The notes: a model not told the origin generated them from the sequence alone. Shown: positions 46,866-56,849, numbered from the stretch's first letter. The stretch is DNA of 64,000 nucleotides from Chitinophaga sp. HK235 (GCF_018255755.1 NZ_CP073766.1:4524501-4588500); one strand, 5' to 3'. Program-made: numbers and translations.

Positions 46866-49800
46866 TTAAAGTGTGATGTTGAATCCTATGTTATACGTGG
46901 GCATGATCGGTAAACTACGGGATCCTCCTTTGAAGTCCATGGCTTCGGGGTCTATGCCTTCTCCGTTAAAGCCGATGTAGAACAGGTTATCTGCCTGAAA
47001 ACGTATACGGGCATCCGCGATTTTTGCTTTCTTAATCCATTGTTTGGGCAGAGAATAGCTCAGGGCCAGGTTTCTGGCTTTAATGTAAGAGGCGCTGACT
47101 ACGTTCTGATCGCCATAACGATAGTAGGCGTCTCTGAAGCTGGATTTCCGCGGATCATATTCCCATGAAATACGGGGCACATTGGTATACAGCTCATCTC
47201 CAGGCTGTTTCCATACATTATCTGCACCTCCTTTGATAAAACCGGCGGAGTTAGGCAAACCGGTGATTGCACGGGCATCTGTACGCATCACGTTACCGGC
47301 GTGATACACAAACATGAACGACAGCTGGAAGTTGCGCCAGTTGACATTGTTGATCAAAGCACCGCTGAAAAGAGGAGTCAGAGAACCACTGTACACCGCA
47401 ATATCAGGATTTGTTACGGCTGCATTTACCGCTACACCGTCCAGGTTATATACCATCGGTTCTCCATAGTTGTTCAAGCCGGCATAAGGATAACTGTACA
47501 GCGCTTTGTAAGGCCTGCCCTGTAAAAAATAATCTCCATCTGAGATTAATGAAGAAGCGGTACCAGGCTTGAGGTCTACACGTGTTACTTTATTTTTGTT
47601 ATAGGAACCATTCAAGGTGATGTCCCAACCGAAATTACGCTGACGAATCACCTGTCCTTTCAGCATCAGCTCAATACCTTTGTTTTCCATCGCACCATTA
47701 TTCAGGATAGCAGAGGTAAATCCCATGGCAGGATCGATGGTTACCGTGGTCAGCAGATCATCACTCTTCTTCTGATAGATATCAACAGAGCCTGATATCC
47801 TGTCTTTCAGCACAGCGAAGTCAATACCGAAGTTGGTGGTAGTGGTTCTTTCCCAACGCAGATTAGGATTGGGTGGTGATTTGATGGAGCCAGTCGTGTT
47901 ATTGGTCAGGGAATTAAGACCATAACTCACTGTCATAAAAGGTCCGGATTCTTTGGCCACATTACCATTGATACCGTAGGAAGCCCGCAGCTTTAACATA
48001 TTGAGCCATGCAATGTCTTCCATAAATTTCTCCTTGCTGATAATCCAGCTGGCACCAGTAGACCATAAAGGTCTGTACTGGTAAGCAGGATTGGTACCAA
48101 ACAGGTTAGACAGATCGTAACGTGCGCTTCCGCTGATCATGTACTTACCGTCATAGATATAACTGGCATTTCCATAGAAAGAAAAATAACGGTTGGTCAC
48201 TTCACCCATTGACTGCAGATCTTTGAAATTGAGCCTGCCCTGGTGTCTGTTGAGCCCCACCATACCATTGATCATTTCAGTGGTATTGTTAAGCGGCACA
48301 TACTGAAGGGTGAGCGGATCATAACCAAACATGGCCATGAAGTCACGGTTGTTTTTCACCTCTCTGGTCTCAGAACCAACGATGGCAGCTATTTCATGCT
48401 GTGGAGAGATGGTTTTATTAAAATTCAGCTGATTACGGAGCGTATAGGCGCGAAGGTAGTTACCATAACTACGGAAAGCATTTCCTTGCGGCAGCTTATA
48501 CACTACATTGCCTTTTGTATCGAGGGAGGTAAAGCTGTTCATTTTATCCCGCATGTAGTAGGAGGCTGCATCCAGCAGCTGCTCTGTTTTCCCGGCATTT
48601 TTTTCATACTGGAACATGCCTTCATAGGTAAGCCAGGGCCGGATTTTAGCGTTTAATTTGCCGTAGGCACGTGTTTTAAGATTGCGTGTCCAGGCCAGGT
48701 TATAGTTCTGTTCATCAGATACGATCTTATTAGGGGAATACAGGTTGTATTTCGTATAGTCGGCTAGTTCATCCGGCTGCAGTCTGTTACGGAGTGGTAA
48801 TGGATTACCATTCTGATCGAAGATAGGTTCAAAAGGCTGCTGGTCGTTGATCAGATCTACCAGATAAGTACCGTCCGGGCCGGGCGCTTTTGAATCGCTG
48901 TAGTTCAGGTATACACCTCCTTCTGCTGTCAACCATTTATTGACAGAGAGGGTATTGCGGAAGTTGAGGCCCAGGTTTTTATTGTTGTCAGAACGTTGGT
49001 ATCCCTGTTCGTTCCGGAAGGTAGCGGAGAAGTTGAAAGCATTGCCGGCCGTGGCTTTGGAGAGAGACAGGTTATACTGCTGATTGGATGAAGGACGCAT
49101 CAGCTGCAGCACTTGTTTGTTGTATAAATCCATGCTGCGCAGTTGGTTCATTTTTTCATCTGCTTGAGCACGGGTAAGTTTTCCTTCTGCCACCTGCAGC
49201 ATGATGTCTACCGCTGGAGTAATAGCGCCAGTGTAGTTACGCAGGCGGTTGGCTTCCTGTAGCGGATTGGTTTTATAAGCAGGATCGTTGTCGAAATAGT
49301 TATAGGTAAGATCTAGGAGTTCGCTGGCACTGGCCTTGTTCAGGTAAGAGAGATCATATTTCGGTTTTACCGCGAAATCACCGGAGAAGCTGATCCTGGT
49401 AGCGCCTGCCTTTGCTTTTTTGGTGGTGATCACAATGACGCCATTGGCTGCACGGGCGCCATAGATAGAAGCTGCTGCCGCATCCTTCAGCACCGTAATG
49501 TTTTCAATATCTTCCGGGTTGATATTGGGTACATTATCTTTCAGTTTAAAGTTAAAGTCGTAGGAAGTATTCTCTACCGGGAAACCATCAATCACATACA
49601 AAGGTGCACTGGTGGCCATAAAGGTGCTGTTACCACGAATGCTGATATCGCCTTTAAAGCTCACCACCCCAGGCAGCGTACCTTCCAGAACCTGCGACAG
49701 GCTGGAGATACGGCGTTTTTCCAGATCAGCAGATTTAACAGTAGCAAAAGCTCCGGTAGCTCTTTCTTTCGATAGTGTCTGATAACCTGTTACCACTACT

Positions 49801-50432
49801 TCATCCAGTACTTTGCTGTCCATGATCACATTCAGGTTCACAGCTTGCCCAAGTACCATCCGCTTACGTTCCATGCCGGCGTATGTGAAAATTAAGGCAG
49901 TAGCCTTTACCGGCACCGCGATAATGAAGTAACCATTGTTATCTGAGACAGCCCATTTTTTTCCACCTTCCAGCTGGATGGTTACGCCGGGAAGTGGCGT
50001 ACCGCTCTGTTCTCTAACAGTACCGCTGATGGTGCGTGTTTCCTCTTCTTCCACACTTCCCTGTACCACGCCAGGAGCAAGGTTTTCCACCTTATGATCT
50101 TTTTTTTGCCGGGCAACAATGGTATAATGATTTTTATCTACATACAGAAACAACAGGTCGGTAGGATACAATATGCTTTTCAGCACTTCTTCCACCGGCT
50201 TACCTTTCATGGCATCTACATTGACATTGGTGTTTTTGTTCTTCAATAAAACACCTTCGTACATAAAGGTGGTGCCGTATAGGGCAGTCACCCTGTCCAA
50301 TGCGTATTTCACCGGCGTAGGTGCCGGGTATCGGCCGGGAACTGATTGTTGTGCAAAAACAAAGGCACTGGTGAGTAACAGTACACACAGGTACAGGAAG
50401 CCATACAGGCTTTGTCTAGTACAAATCCTCAT
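46866..50432 (-). CDS. SusC/RagA TonB-dependent transporter with STN domain
   Basis: An 1188-residue outer-membrane transporter. Signal peptide about 1-28, then a secretin/TonB short N-terminal (STN) domain (about 40-110), a carboxypeptidase-regulatory-like beta domain (TISGTVREQSGTPLPGVTIQL, about 133-215), a plug (VVTGYQTLSKERATGAF onward, about 213-330) and a beta barrel ending YNIGFNITL. The STN domain lets the transporter signal to FecR and release the ECF sigma factor, both encoded next door. It imports a bulky ligand captured by SusD. Confidence 0.95.
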   Translation of the reverse strand: MRICTRQSLYGFLYLCVLLLTSAFVFAQQSVPGRYPAPTPVKYALDRVTALYGTTFMYEGVLLKNKNTNVNVDAMKGKPVEEVLKSILYPTDLLFLYVDKNHYTIVARQKKDHKVENLAPGVVQGSVEEEETRTISGTVREQSGTPLPGVTIQLEGGKKWAVSDNNGYFIIAVPVKATALIFTYAGMERKRMVLGQAVNLNVIMDSKVLDEVVVTGYQTLSKERATGAFATVKSADLEKRRISSLSQVLEGTLPGVVSFKGDISIRGNSTFMATSAPLYVIDGFPVENTSYDFNFKLKDNVPNINPEDIENITVLKDAAAASIYGARAANGVIVITTKKAKAGATRISFSGDFAVKPKYDLSYLNKASASELLDLTYNYFDNDPAYKTNPLQEANRLRNYTGAITPAVDIMLQVAEGKLTRAQADEKMNQLRSMDLYNKQVLQLMRPSSNQQYNLSLSKATAGNAFNFSATFRNEQGYQRSDNNKNLGLNFRNTLSVNKWLTAEGGVYLNYSDSKAPGPDGTYLVDLINDQQPFEPIFDQNGNPLPLRNRLQPDELADYTKYNLYSPNKIVSDEQNYNLAWTRNLKTRAYGKLNAKIRPWLTYEGMFQYEKNAGKTEQLLDAASYYMRDKMNSFTSLDTKGNVVYKLPQGNAFRSYGNYLRAYTLRNQLNFNKTISPQHEIAAIVGSETREVKNNRDFMAMFGYDPLTLQYVPLNNTTEMINGMVGLNRHQGRLNFKDLQSMGEVTNRYFSFYGNASYIYDGKYMISGSARYDLSNLFGTNPAYQYRPLWSTGASWIISKEKFMEDIAWLNMLKLRASYGINGNVAKESGPFMTVSYGLNSLTNNTTGSIKSPPNPNLRWERTTTTNFGIDFAVLKDRISGSVDIYQKKSDDLLTTVTIDPAMGFTSAILNNGAMENKGIELMLKGQVIRQRNFGWDITLNGSYNKNKVTRVDLKPGTASSLISDGDYFLQGRPYKALYSYPYAGLNNYGEPMVYNLDGVAVNAAVTNPDIAVYSGSLTPLFSGALINNVNWRNFQLSFMFVYHAGNVMRTDARAITGLPNSAGFIKGGADNVWKQPGDELYTNVPRISWEYDPRKSSFRDAYYRYGDQNVVSASYIKARNLALSYSLPKQWIKKAKIADARIRFQADNLFYIGFNGEGIDPEAMDFKGGSRSLPIMPTYNIGFNITL

Positions 50433-50458
50433 TGATTTTGGTTTTTTAATTACGCTGT

Positions 50459-51475
50459 TTAATATCCGCGCTGACCATTGTTTTTCAGGAACAGCGTGTC
50501 ATTGTTCTTCTCGATTTTTACGTTTAGTATGGCTGATAATTCAAACAGTACATTGTTGACATTATTCAGTGATAAAGTACCTTCTATAGTACGGTGGGCA
50601 ATGGATGTATCTTGCAGAATGATGATGAAACCATAGGTATCCTGCAGGGTATGTATAATCTCGCTGACCGAGGTTTGTTTCAGTTTCATTTTGTTTTCAC
50701 GCCATGCCAGCGTAGTTCCGGCATCAGCGGTATTTTTCTTAAGCTGGCCATTGTCTTTGTCATACGATGCTTTTTCATCTGGTTGCAACAGCAGGACCTG
50801 ATGATGATGCTGTGCAGATACTTTTACTTTTCCCTGCTGAAGGAAGACTTCTGTCTTTTCCCTTCGATGTTTTACATTGAAGATGGTGCCCAGTACCTCT
50901 ACACGAACAGCGCCGGCATGGACCGTAAAATGCTGAGCAGTGGGCATTGTTGCAGGTCGCACTTCAAACAGCGCTTCTCCTTCCAGCCACACCTCCCGCT
51001 TTCCGTCTTTCCATGAATGATAACTGAGCGCTGAATGAGCATTAAGGATGACGACAGAAGAATCCGGCAATGTAACGCGTACCTGTTGACCATATCCGCT
51101 CTCCACCCTGTTCATTTTGGGAGGCAGCAACTGGTACCAGATAGTAGCAGCGATCAGCAATGGCAGCAACACAGCCGCCACCATCCAGCGTTTGCGGGCG
51201 TTGCGTTTCAACGGCACCACCGGTGTTTCTCCTAACCGGGATTGTATCTGTGCCCACAGGGCTGCTTTATCGTTAGCAGCAGGCTTGATCCTTTTCAGGC
51301 AATAGATGGCTTGTAATGCTTCCACAGCCTGTTCCAATTCCTGCAGGTTGTCTGGTTGGCTGTCGCGATAGGCCGTCCAGAATGCTGTCGCTTCCGGTGT
51401 GGCATATCTCACCCACTCCCTGAAAAAAACATCTTCCAGGAAATCATCTTTCTTAAATAAATAATAGCGCTTCAA
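50459..51475 (-). CDS. FecR-family anti-sigma factor
   Basis: A 338-residue protein from a TTG start at 51475; no ATG is available in frame. Layout: cytoplasmic N-terminal anti-sigma region (1-90), one membrane helix (about 95-112, WMVAAVLLPLLIAATIWY), the periplasmic FecR domain (about 120-240, including VTLPDSSVVILNAHS) and a DUF4974 C-terminal domain (about 255-330). It should bind the divergent sigma factor at 51742 and release it when the SusC STN domain signals ligand. It starts the operon FecR-SusC-SusD. Confidence 0.92.
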   Translation of the reverse strand: MKRYYLFKKDDFLEDVFFREWVRYATPEATAFWTAYRDSQPDNLQELEQAVEALQAIYCLKRIKPAANDKAALWAQIQSRLGETPVVPLKRNARKRWMVAAVLLPLLIAATIWYQLLPPKMNRVESGYGQQVRVTLPDSSVVILNAHSALSYHSWKDGKREVWLEGEALFEVRPATMPTAQHFTVHAGAVRVEVLGTIFNVKHRREKTEVFLQQGKVKVSAQHHHQVLLLQPDEKASYDKDNGQLKKNTADAGTTLAWRENKMKLKQTSVSEIIHTLQDTYGFIIILQDTSIAHRTIEGTLSLNNVNNVLFELSAILNVKIEKNNDTLFLKNNGQRGY

Positions 51476-51741
51476 TATCAGTTCTTCGTTAGCATCACAT
51501 TAATCATCACAGGAGAGTAAGAAATGACTACCCCGTGTTTCATACAGAACACAGGGATTTTGCAAAACACCCCACTTTTTTTCAATTTTTTTATACTTTT
51601 TTAATTAGAAACTATAAAAGCACTGATTTCATTGATTTTATATCGATGTATATTTTTCATATTTATTCTTAGTTATATGTAGCCAGGACAATCGGGAAAG
51701 GCTATACATTTTTTTGTACATTTAGCCATTCAAGTGGGGAG

Positions 51742-52353
51742 ATGGACGTTTTAACAACAGCTGATACAATACTCTGGACAGCATTACAACAAGGCGATGA
51801 ACAGGCTTTTGCCAATCTCTACGACCGTTATTTTGAACGGCTGTACGAATATGGTATGCGCCTGCATCCCAACGATGACCAGGTAAAAGATGCTATACAA
51901 GAGCTTTTCATCAAGCTGTGGACAAACCGGCAAAATCTCAGTACCACCGTAGATCCCCGTCCTTACCTGTTTGTAGCACTCCGCGGCACCATCTACAACC
52001 GGCTGCGTCCCCGCAAAAACGCCGTGCTGGTAGCTTTTAACCAACAGGAACACGACTTTCTGGCCCACTTCTCTACCGAGCACGCCTATATTAAAAAAGA
52101 GCAGCTTCGGGAACAACAGCAGCAACTGCTACAGGCCCTCAATCAACTCAATGCCCGGCAGAAGGAGATCCTGTACCTTCGTTACTTTGAAGAACTCGAT
52201 TACGACCAGATCGCCAACATCATGGGCATCTCCGTAAAAGGCGCATATAAACTCTCTGCCCGCGCACTCAAAAACATGCGCGACATATTGGGCATCTCCT
52301 CCGCTATTCTGCTTACGCTGCTGGCAGAACTGAAAACAACCATCCATCCATAA
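51742..52353 (+). CDS. ECF-type RNA polymerase sigma factor
   Basis: A 203-residue sigma-70 family factor: region 2 (AFANLYDRYFERLYEYGMRL, DAIQELFIKLW, about 22-80) and region 4 (LNARQKEILYLRYFEELDYDQIANIMGISVKGAYKLSARALK, about 135-178). It is the FecI-like partner of the FecR protein encoded divergently. The usual order in Bacteroidota is sigma-FecR-SusC-SusD on one strand; here the sigma gene is turned around. Close upstream, GGCTATAC...GTACATTTAGCC forms a loose dyad (51700-51727). Confidence 0.92.
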   Translation: MDVLTTADTILWTALQQGDEQAFANLYDRYFERLYEYGMRLHPNDDQVKDAIQELFIKLWTNRQNLSTTVDPRPYLFVALRGTIYNRLRPRKNAVLVAFNQQEHDFLAHFSTEHAYIKKEQLREQQQQLLQALNQLNARQKEILYLRYFEELDYDQIANIMGISVKGAYKLSARALKNMRDILGISSAILLTLLAELKTTIHP

Positions 52354-52406
52354 CGGCATAAAAAAGTAAGCTGATTGATTATTTTTACCGGATAAACAGT
52401 TACAAT

Positions 52407-53258
52407 ATGAGAAACATATGGCTGACAGGCATATTATGCCTGATCATGGGCGCAGCGGTTGCACAGGCACCACTGCAGGTAATGACTTTCAACATCCGGA
52501 TGAATACTCCAAACGACAGCCTGAATGCATGGCCTTACCGGAAAGACAAAGTAGCATCGGAAGTATTATTTCATCAGGTGGCCATCCTGGGTGTACAGGA
52601 AGCACTGTTTGATCAGATGGAAGACCTTCGGCAGCTACTGCCCGGCTATAAATCCATCGGCACCGGTCGCGAAGACGGTAAAAACAAAGGAGAATTCTCT
52701 GCTATCTTTTACGATACCACCCGCTTACAGTTACTCAAAACACAAACTTTCTGGTTATCGGAAACGCCTGCAGTGGCAGGCAGCAAAGGATGGGATGCTG
52801 CTATCACCCGTATTGTAACATGGGGTCAGTTCAGAGATAAACAAACGAAAAGAATATTCTATCATTTCAATACCCACTTCGATCATATGGGTAAAGTGGC
52901 ACGCCGCGAAAGCGCACGTTTCCTGCTGCAACAGGTACATAATATTGCCGGCACCACATCTGCCATCATCACCGGCGACTTCAATGCTACACCTGACGAT
53001 GAACCGATACAGGTAGTAATGGACAACAAAAATTCCCTACACTTCACCGACAGCAAAAGCATCAGCCTTACGCCGCACTACGGTCCTACCGGCACTTTCA
53101 ACGGATGGCATTCTGCTGAAGTAGATGATCAGCCCATCGATTATATTTTCCTGAAAGGTAAATTCAAAGTACTGCAACATGCTTCTATCTCCCAGACATG
53201 GGGAGGACGTTTTGCTTCCGACCATTTTGCAGTGCTGTCCAGCATTATACAGCAGTAA
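52407..53258 (+). CDS. Secreted endonuclease/exonuclease/phosphatase-fold enzyme
   Basis: A 283-residue protein with a signal peptide (about 1-18, ending AVAQA) and the EEP fold: VMTFNIRMNT (metal Asn), GVQEALFDQM (catalytic Glu), YHFNTHFDHMG, IITGDFNATPDD and a final SDHFAV (His). All active-site residues are present. This family includes DNases, sphingomyelinases and phosphatases; the substrate is not fixed by sequence. It lies 53 bases after the sigma gene on the same strand and could be co-transcribed. Confidence 0.88.
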   Translation: MRNIWLTGILCLIMGAAVAQAPLQVMTFNIRMNTPNDSLNAWPYRKDKVASEVLFHQVAILGVQEALFDQMEDLRQLLPGYKSIGTGREDGKNKGEFSAIFYDTTRLQLLKTQTFWLSETPAVAGSKGWDAAITRIVTWGQFRDKQTKRIFYHFNTHFDHMGKVARRESARFLLQQVHNIAGTTSAIITGDFNATPDDEPIQVVMDNKNSLHFTDSKSISLTPHYGPTGTFNGWHSAEVDDQPIDYIFLKGKFKVLQHASISQTWGGRFASDHFAVLSSIIQQ

Positions 53259-53287
53259 TAAAACAGAAAAAACAGGATTAAATAGAA

Positions 53288-53428
53288 AAAAGAAGGCCAG
53301 GACGCTTTCAGGGTTTTGAATGATGAACGCCAACGGGTGATACCAGCGAAGTTATTTTTTCCGCATCATCTTCGTAGCATCACTTATTCATCATGCAGTT
53401 TCCTGAAAGCATCCTGTCTTCACATCAA
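53288..53428. repeat. Imperfect long palindrome at convergent junction
   Basis: The region between the EEP gene and the lipoprotein gene folds on itself. Left words CAGGACGCTTTCAGG and ATGATGAA match the complement of right words TTCATCAT and CCTGAAAGCATCCTG. Inside, GTGATACCAGCGAAG faces CTTCGTAGCATCAC. Mismatches and gaps are frequent. It looks like a diverged relative in shape, but not in sequence, of the nested palindromes elsewhere. Confidence 0.55.
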
Positions 53429-53448
53429 TCATTAATCACGAAAATAAA

Positions 53449-54204
53449 TTAGTCGTGCGTATGCTCTACGCTCATGCTGTTCTCGAATGAGTTCACCACT
53501 TTGTTATGCAGATTGTTGTTAAAATCTACGTTGATTTTAAGCTTTCCGCTGGTGAAGGAGCCAGTAAAGTCTCCAATCTGAAGTTTAGTAAGAATCAGGT
53601 CCATAGAGATTTTGATCTGACCTTTCCAGTCGATGTTTTTGTCGGTAACGACTACATCTTTTGCATCAGCCTTTAACTCGATGATGCCGGAGAGCAGGAT
53701 TTCCATCGGGATCTTTTTATCGCCCCAGGTAAGGAATCCGATCAATCTTACTGCCGGATCCTTTTTATCACCTTCTACTCTGGCATACACTTTCACCTTT
53801 TGATAAGTGCCCAAAGGAATTCTGAGACCACCCAGCAAAGCTGGTGCCTGCTTCAGATCTATTTGCCTGTCTGTTTTTAATTTAAACTCCACTTCATCTT
53901 TACCACTTTTGGCGTCGAAGCGGATTTCACGCAGTCGGGCAGTCGCAGTATCCCAGGTGATGTCAAATCCTCCGGAAGACTTGGCCATGGCGGCATCTCC
54001 GGTGATAGCAGATAAACGGCCGGCGGCATCCGGTGTCAACGTGTAAGTTGGGTTAACCGCAGCGATTTCATAATTGATAGATGTTGAATCCTTCACTTCA
54101 GCCTTGGGCGACTGATCAGGACCCGCCATCTCTTTAGAGCATGACGCGAGCATCATTGTTGCAATGCTTACAGCACCGCAGAGTTTTACAATTCCGGTTT
54201 TCAT
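53449..54204 (-). CDS. Secreted lipoprotein, function unknown
   Basis: A 251-residue protein with a lipoprotein signal (MKTGIVKLCGAVSIATMMLASC, lipobox LASC, Cys 22). The mature part has a proline- and charge-rich linker (about 25-45) followed by a beta-rich domain: alternating strands such as FDITWDTATARLREIRFD and LKINVDFNNNLHNKVV. It ends in MSVEHTHD, a His-rich tail. The DUF is not recognised. It probably sits in the outer membrane or periplasm. Confidence 0.65.
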   Translation of the reverse strand: MKTGIVKLCGAVSIATMMLASCSKEMAGPDQSPKAEVKDSTSINYEIAAVNPTYTLTPDAAGRLSAITGDAAMAKSSGGFDITWDTATARLREIRFDAKSGKDEVEFKLKTDRQIDLKQAPALLGGLRIPLGTYQKVKVYARVEGDKKDPAVRLIGFLTWGDKKIPMEILLSGIIELKADAKDVVVTDKNIDWKGQIKISMDLILTKLQIGDFTGSFTSGKLKINVDFNNNLHNKVVNSFENSMSVEHTHD

Positions 54205-54304
54205 ATTGATATGGTTTTTAAATGACTACTTGGGGAATATAGTAGCATAAAAGTAATGAAGAAATCCGAAAAAAGTATAGATATACAATTATTTTAAAAA
54301 GAAA

Positions 54305-54332
54305 ATCCGGTTGAGAATTATCTCAACCGGAT
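54305..54332 (-). terminator. Terminator of the M28 peptidase gene
   Basis: ATCCGGTTGAGA and its exact complement form a 12-bp stem with a 4-base loop. On the minus strand it is followed by TTTCTTTTTAAAA. It lies 22 bases after the M28 stop codon. Confidence 0.8.
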
Positions 54333-54353
54333 GAATATATGATATGCTTTTTT

Positions 54354-55664
54354 TTATTTAGTAAGTGGAGCAATTCGTGTAGGCGTTGACGTTCCATTCA
54401 CAATAGTTCCGGAACTTACAGCAATCGCCTGAATGATATCGGTGATGTTTTTTATATCCAGTGTAGACACTTCATCTTTCACGGTATGATAAAACTGGTC
54501 TTTATCAATTTGTGTGGTGGAGATGGTATGCGCTGGTACACCCAGTTTGGCCAGGTTGGCGTTATCGGAACGATAAAACAGATTCTGTTCCGGATAGGGA
54601 TCCGGATAAAAATGGAATGCAGAGCCTTCCAGATTACGTTGCAGAATGGTACCGAAGTCTGATTTTTCGAAGCCGGTGATAAAGGCACTGTTCTTTCCAA
54701 ATTTGGATTCCTTACCGATCATTTCTATGTTAAACATAGCAACTACTTTTTCAGGATCCATTTTTTTAGAGAAGTAACCGGAACCATAGCCGCCGATTTC
54801 TTCTGCAGTGAAAGCCACAAAGATCAGTGTACGGGCAGGATGTTTTTTCTTGAAATAATTGGCCAGCATAATAACAGCGGTAGTACCGGAAGCATCATCA
54901 TCTGCACCGTTGGCGATGCTATCGCCGGCTACAGCTGGCAGTATGCCCAGGTGATCATAATGCCCGGAATAAATTACATATTCCTCAGGCTTGGTAGCAC
55001 CTTTGATGATGCCTGCTACGTTATTGAATTCACGGGCTTTGATGCTGCGTACCTGTTCTACAGACCAGCTGGCCTGCGCTCCTACCGGTTCCTTTTCCAG
55101 TACCATTACCATATGTTTGGCAGTATGGTTAGTGTCTGCCGGCACATCTTTCAGGCTGTTATACAAACGGCCTGCGAAAGAAGCTTCCAGGCCGCCCAGG
55201 TAACCAGTCAGTGAAGGGTCGAGCCATACCAGCACATTTTTCTGCAGGGCCTTACGTTGGTCCAGCACGGCTCCCAGTTCTTCTGCGTTGGTTACATGTA
55301 CTTCCATACAGGTGGCGGTATCCTTGCTCAGCTGCACATTCAGCGAACTACCAACTGCAATAACAGGCCAATTCTTCACGGCTCCGTTGATTGTCAGCGT
55401 AGTGCTGCTGGTACTGATACCATACTTGGTAAAATGTTGCAGGAAAGATGTTTCTCCAGGCAAAGGCTGCAGGCCGGCCTTTTTAAATTCTTCGCTGATA
55501 AACGCTGCAGCCCTGTCTGCTGCTGGAGTTCCGGACATACGTCCTTCCATGTTATCCGCGGCAAGGGTGTTAATAATGCGGGCTACTTCCTTTTGTTGTA
55601 TCTGTTGACCATGAGCGGCAGTCATCATACAGCCGGCAGCCAGTGATAAAATCAGTTTTTTCAT
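54354..55664 (-). CDS. Secreted M28-family aminopeptidase
   Basis: A 436-residue protein with a signal peptide (about 1-19, ending AAHG). The N-terminal region has the cap typical of these enzymes (DNMEGRMSGTPAADRAAAFI). The zinc-peptidase core includes VIYSGHYDHLG (first His/Asp), NGADDDASGTTAVIMLA (bridging Asp), FVAFTAEEIGGYGS (catalytic Glu pair) and a later YRSDNANLAKLGVPAHT segment (final His). It should trim peptides outside the cytoplasm. No neighbour of the same strand is close, so it is probably a single-gene unit. Confidence 0.9.
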   Translation of the reverse strand: MKKLILSLAAGCMMTAAHGQQIQQKEVARIINTLAADNMEGRMSGTPAADRAAAFISEEFKKAGLQPLPGETSFLQHFTKYGISTSSTTLTINGAVKNWPVIAVGSSLNVQLSKDTATCMEVHVTNAEELGAVLDQRKALQKNVLVWLDPSLTGYLGGLEASFAGRLYNSLKDVPADTNHTAKHMVMVLEKEPVGAQASWSVEQVRSIKAREFNNVAGIIKGATKPEEYVIYSGHYDHLGILPAVAGDSIANGADDDASGTTAVIMLANYFKKKHPARTLIFVAFTAEEIGGYGSGYFSKKMDPEKVVAMFNIEMIGKESKFGKNSAFITGFEKSDFGTILQRNLEGSAFHFYPDPYPEQNLFYRSDNANLAKLGVPAHTISTTQIDKDQFYHTVKDEVSTLDIKNITDIIQAIAVSSGTIVNGTSTPTRIAPLTK

Positions 55665-55855
55665 GAGCAGTTATAATCGTTTTTTCTGTTGTTCTACATT
55701 TTGACCGGTGGTTGCTTTTGCGGGGCTGATGTAGCATAGGCAGCCGTAAAGTTTGTAAGATTACATCAAATTTTTTCAGATTACAATGCTAACATTTTTC
55801 TGTCAGGAGATATTAACACCTTTGTAGGATACCAGATTTTTTAACACCTTATCTT

Positions 55856-56752
55856 TTATTTTTTCGGCGGAACCGGCCGGGACTCCTGTTTCCAGGGCCC
55901 TTTATACACCTGCGCATCGAACCGGACCATGTCTGTAACAGGCACCGGCGTGTCAGCAGGCAATAATTCGATCCGGGTGATATTGGTAGCATGCATACGA
56001 TACTTAATACGATCCTCTCTTAACTGCAGTGTATCCAGGAGTTTATCCACAGTTCCCTTGTCGCGCAGCAGTGTGTACACACCCGATATCTTTAAGGATG
56101 TTGAATCCGTGGGTACACCTGGAATGAAGCTGGAAATAGTGACCATCTCCGGAGTTACTTTTTCCACCCTGCAGGAATCGTACCCCTGGCGCCATTGGTA
56201 GCCTACCTCCATTTTAGGTGGCATATGGCGGAACAATTTTTCCACGTCCATCGTCAGATGCATCGGTATACGCCATTGCAGATCAGCCACTACCTGGGGT
56301 GGCAGGTTCCATCGTTGTCGTGCATCTTCGAGGATGGCCGCAAGGCTCTGTGTGGCCTCAAGGCCCTGTGTGACTGCAGTGGAATCATTATTCCTGACAG
56401 TGAGTATAACAGGATGATACAATAATGCTATTTGTGCGGCCGTTTCCGTACTCCATGCATGCCAGGTAGTGGAGTCACTGCTGATGAAATGATATCTCAT
56501 TTTGCCGCTCGTGACGCTGTCATTGATATACAACAAGGTGCAGGCAATGGTAGCATCGTGTTTACTGGTGTGCAGTACCGTCAGCTGATAGACCTTTTCG
56601 CACACATTTTGTGCCGGAAGAATAGATCTGGTAATACGATATAGCAGCCGGTCATTTTTCCGGAATTGAGCCTGCGAAGATACCGGCAGGCAACAGTTCA
56701 ATAAAATGCCTATACAGGCAATGATAACCACAAGAGGGGTTCGTTGGCACAT
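55856..56752 (-). CDS. Secreted protein of unknown function
   Basis: A 298-residue protein with a signal peptide (about 1-28: hydrophobic VVIIACIGILLNCCLPV then SSQAQ). The mature part is mostly beta with a central helix (about 130-155, EATQSLAAILEDARQRWNLP). A Pro-rich tail (RPVPPKK) closes it. The pattern resembles DUF6263-like beta-rich proteins, but I do not recognise it firmly. It is divergent from ruvB. Confidence 0.6.
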   Translation of the reverse strand: MCQRTPLVVIIACIGILLNCCLPVSSQAQFRKNDRLLYRITRSILPAQNVCEKVYQLTVLHTSKHDATIACTLLYINDSVTSGKMRYHFISSDSTTWHAWSTETAAQIALLYHPVILTVRNNDSTAVTQGLEATQSLAAILEDARQRWNLPPQVVADLQWRIPMHLTMDVEKLFRHMPPKMEVGYQWRQGYDSCRVEKVTPEMVTISSFIPGVPTDSTSLKISGVYTLLRDKGTVDKLLDTLQLREDRIKYRMHATNITRIELLPADTPVPVTDMVRFDAQVYKGPWKQESRPVPPKK

Positions 56753-56832
56753 TGGGGGACAGTTTTTGAATGGTTGACAAGGGAAGAAGTTAACTTTATT
56801 AAGTTACGTAAATCCCGCTGAATTTAATTTGG

Positions 56833-56840
56833 TATTTTTG
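56833..56840 (+). promoter_or_regulatory. -7 element of ruvB promoter
   Basis: TATTTTTG matches TAnnTTTG exactly and ends 9 bases before the ruvB ATG at 56850, leaving almost no leader. No clear -33 TTG at the normal spacing. Confidence 0.45.
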
Positions 56841-56849
56841 ACAGGTATT

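Noticed and set aside
46866..50432. Frameshift or fusion in the long SusC gene
   Set aside because: At 1188 residues with STN, plug and barrel in order and a normal C-terminal strand, the length is usual for SusC proteins that carry an STN domain.
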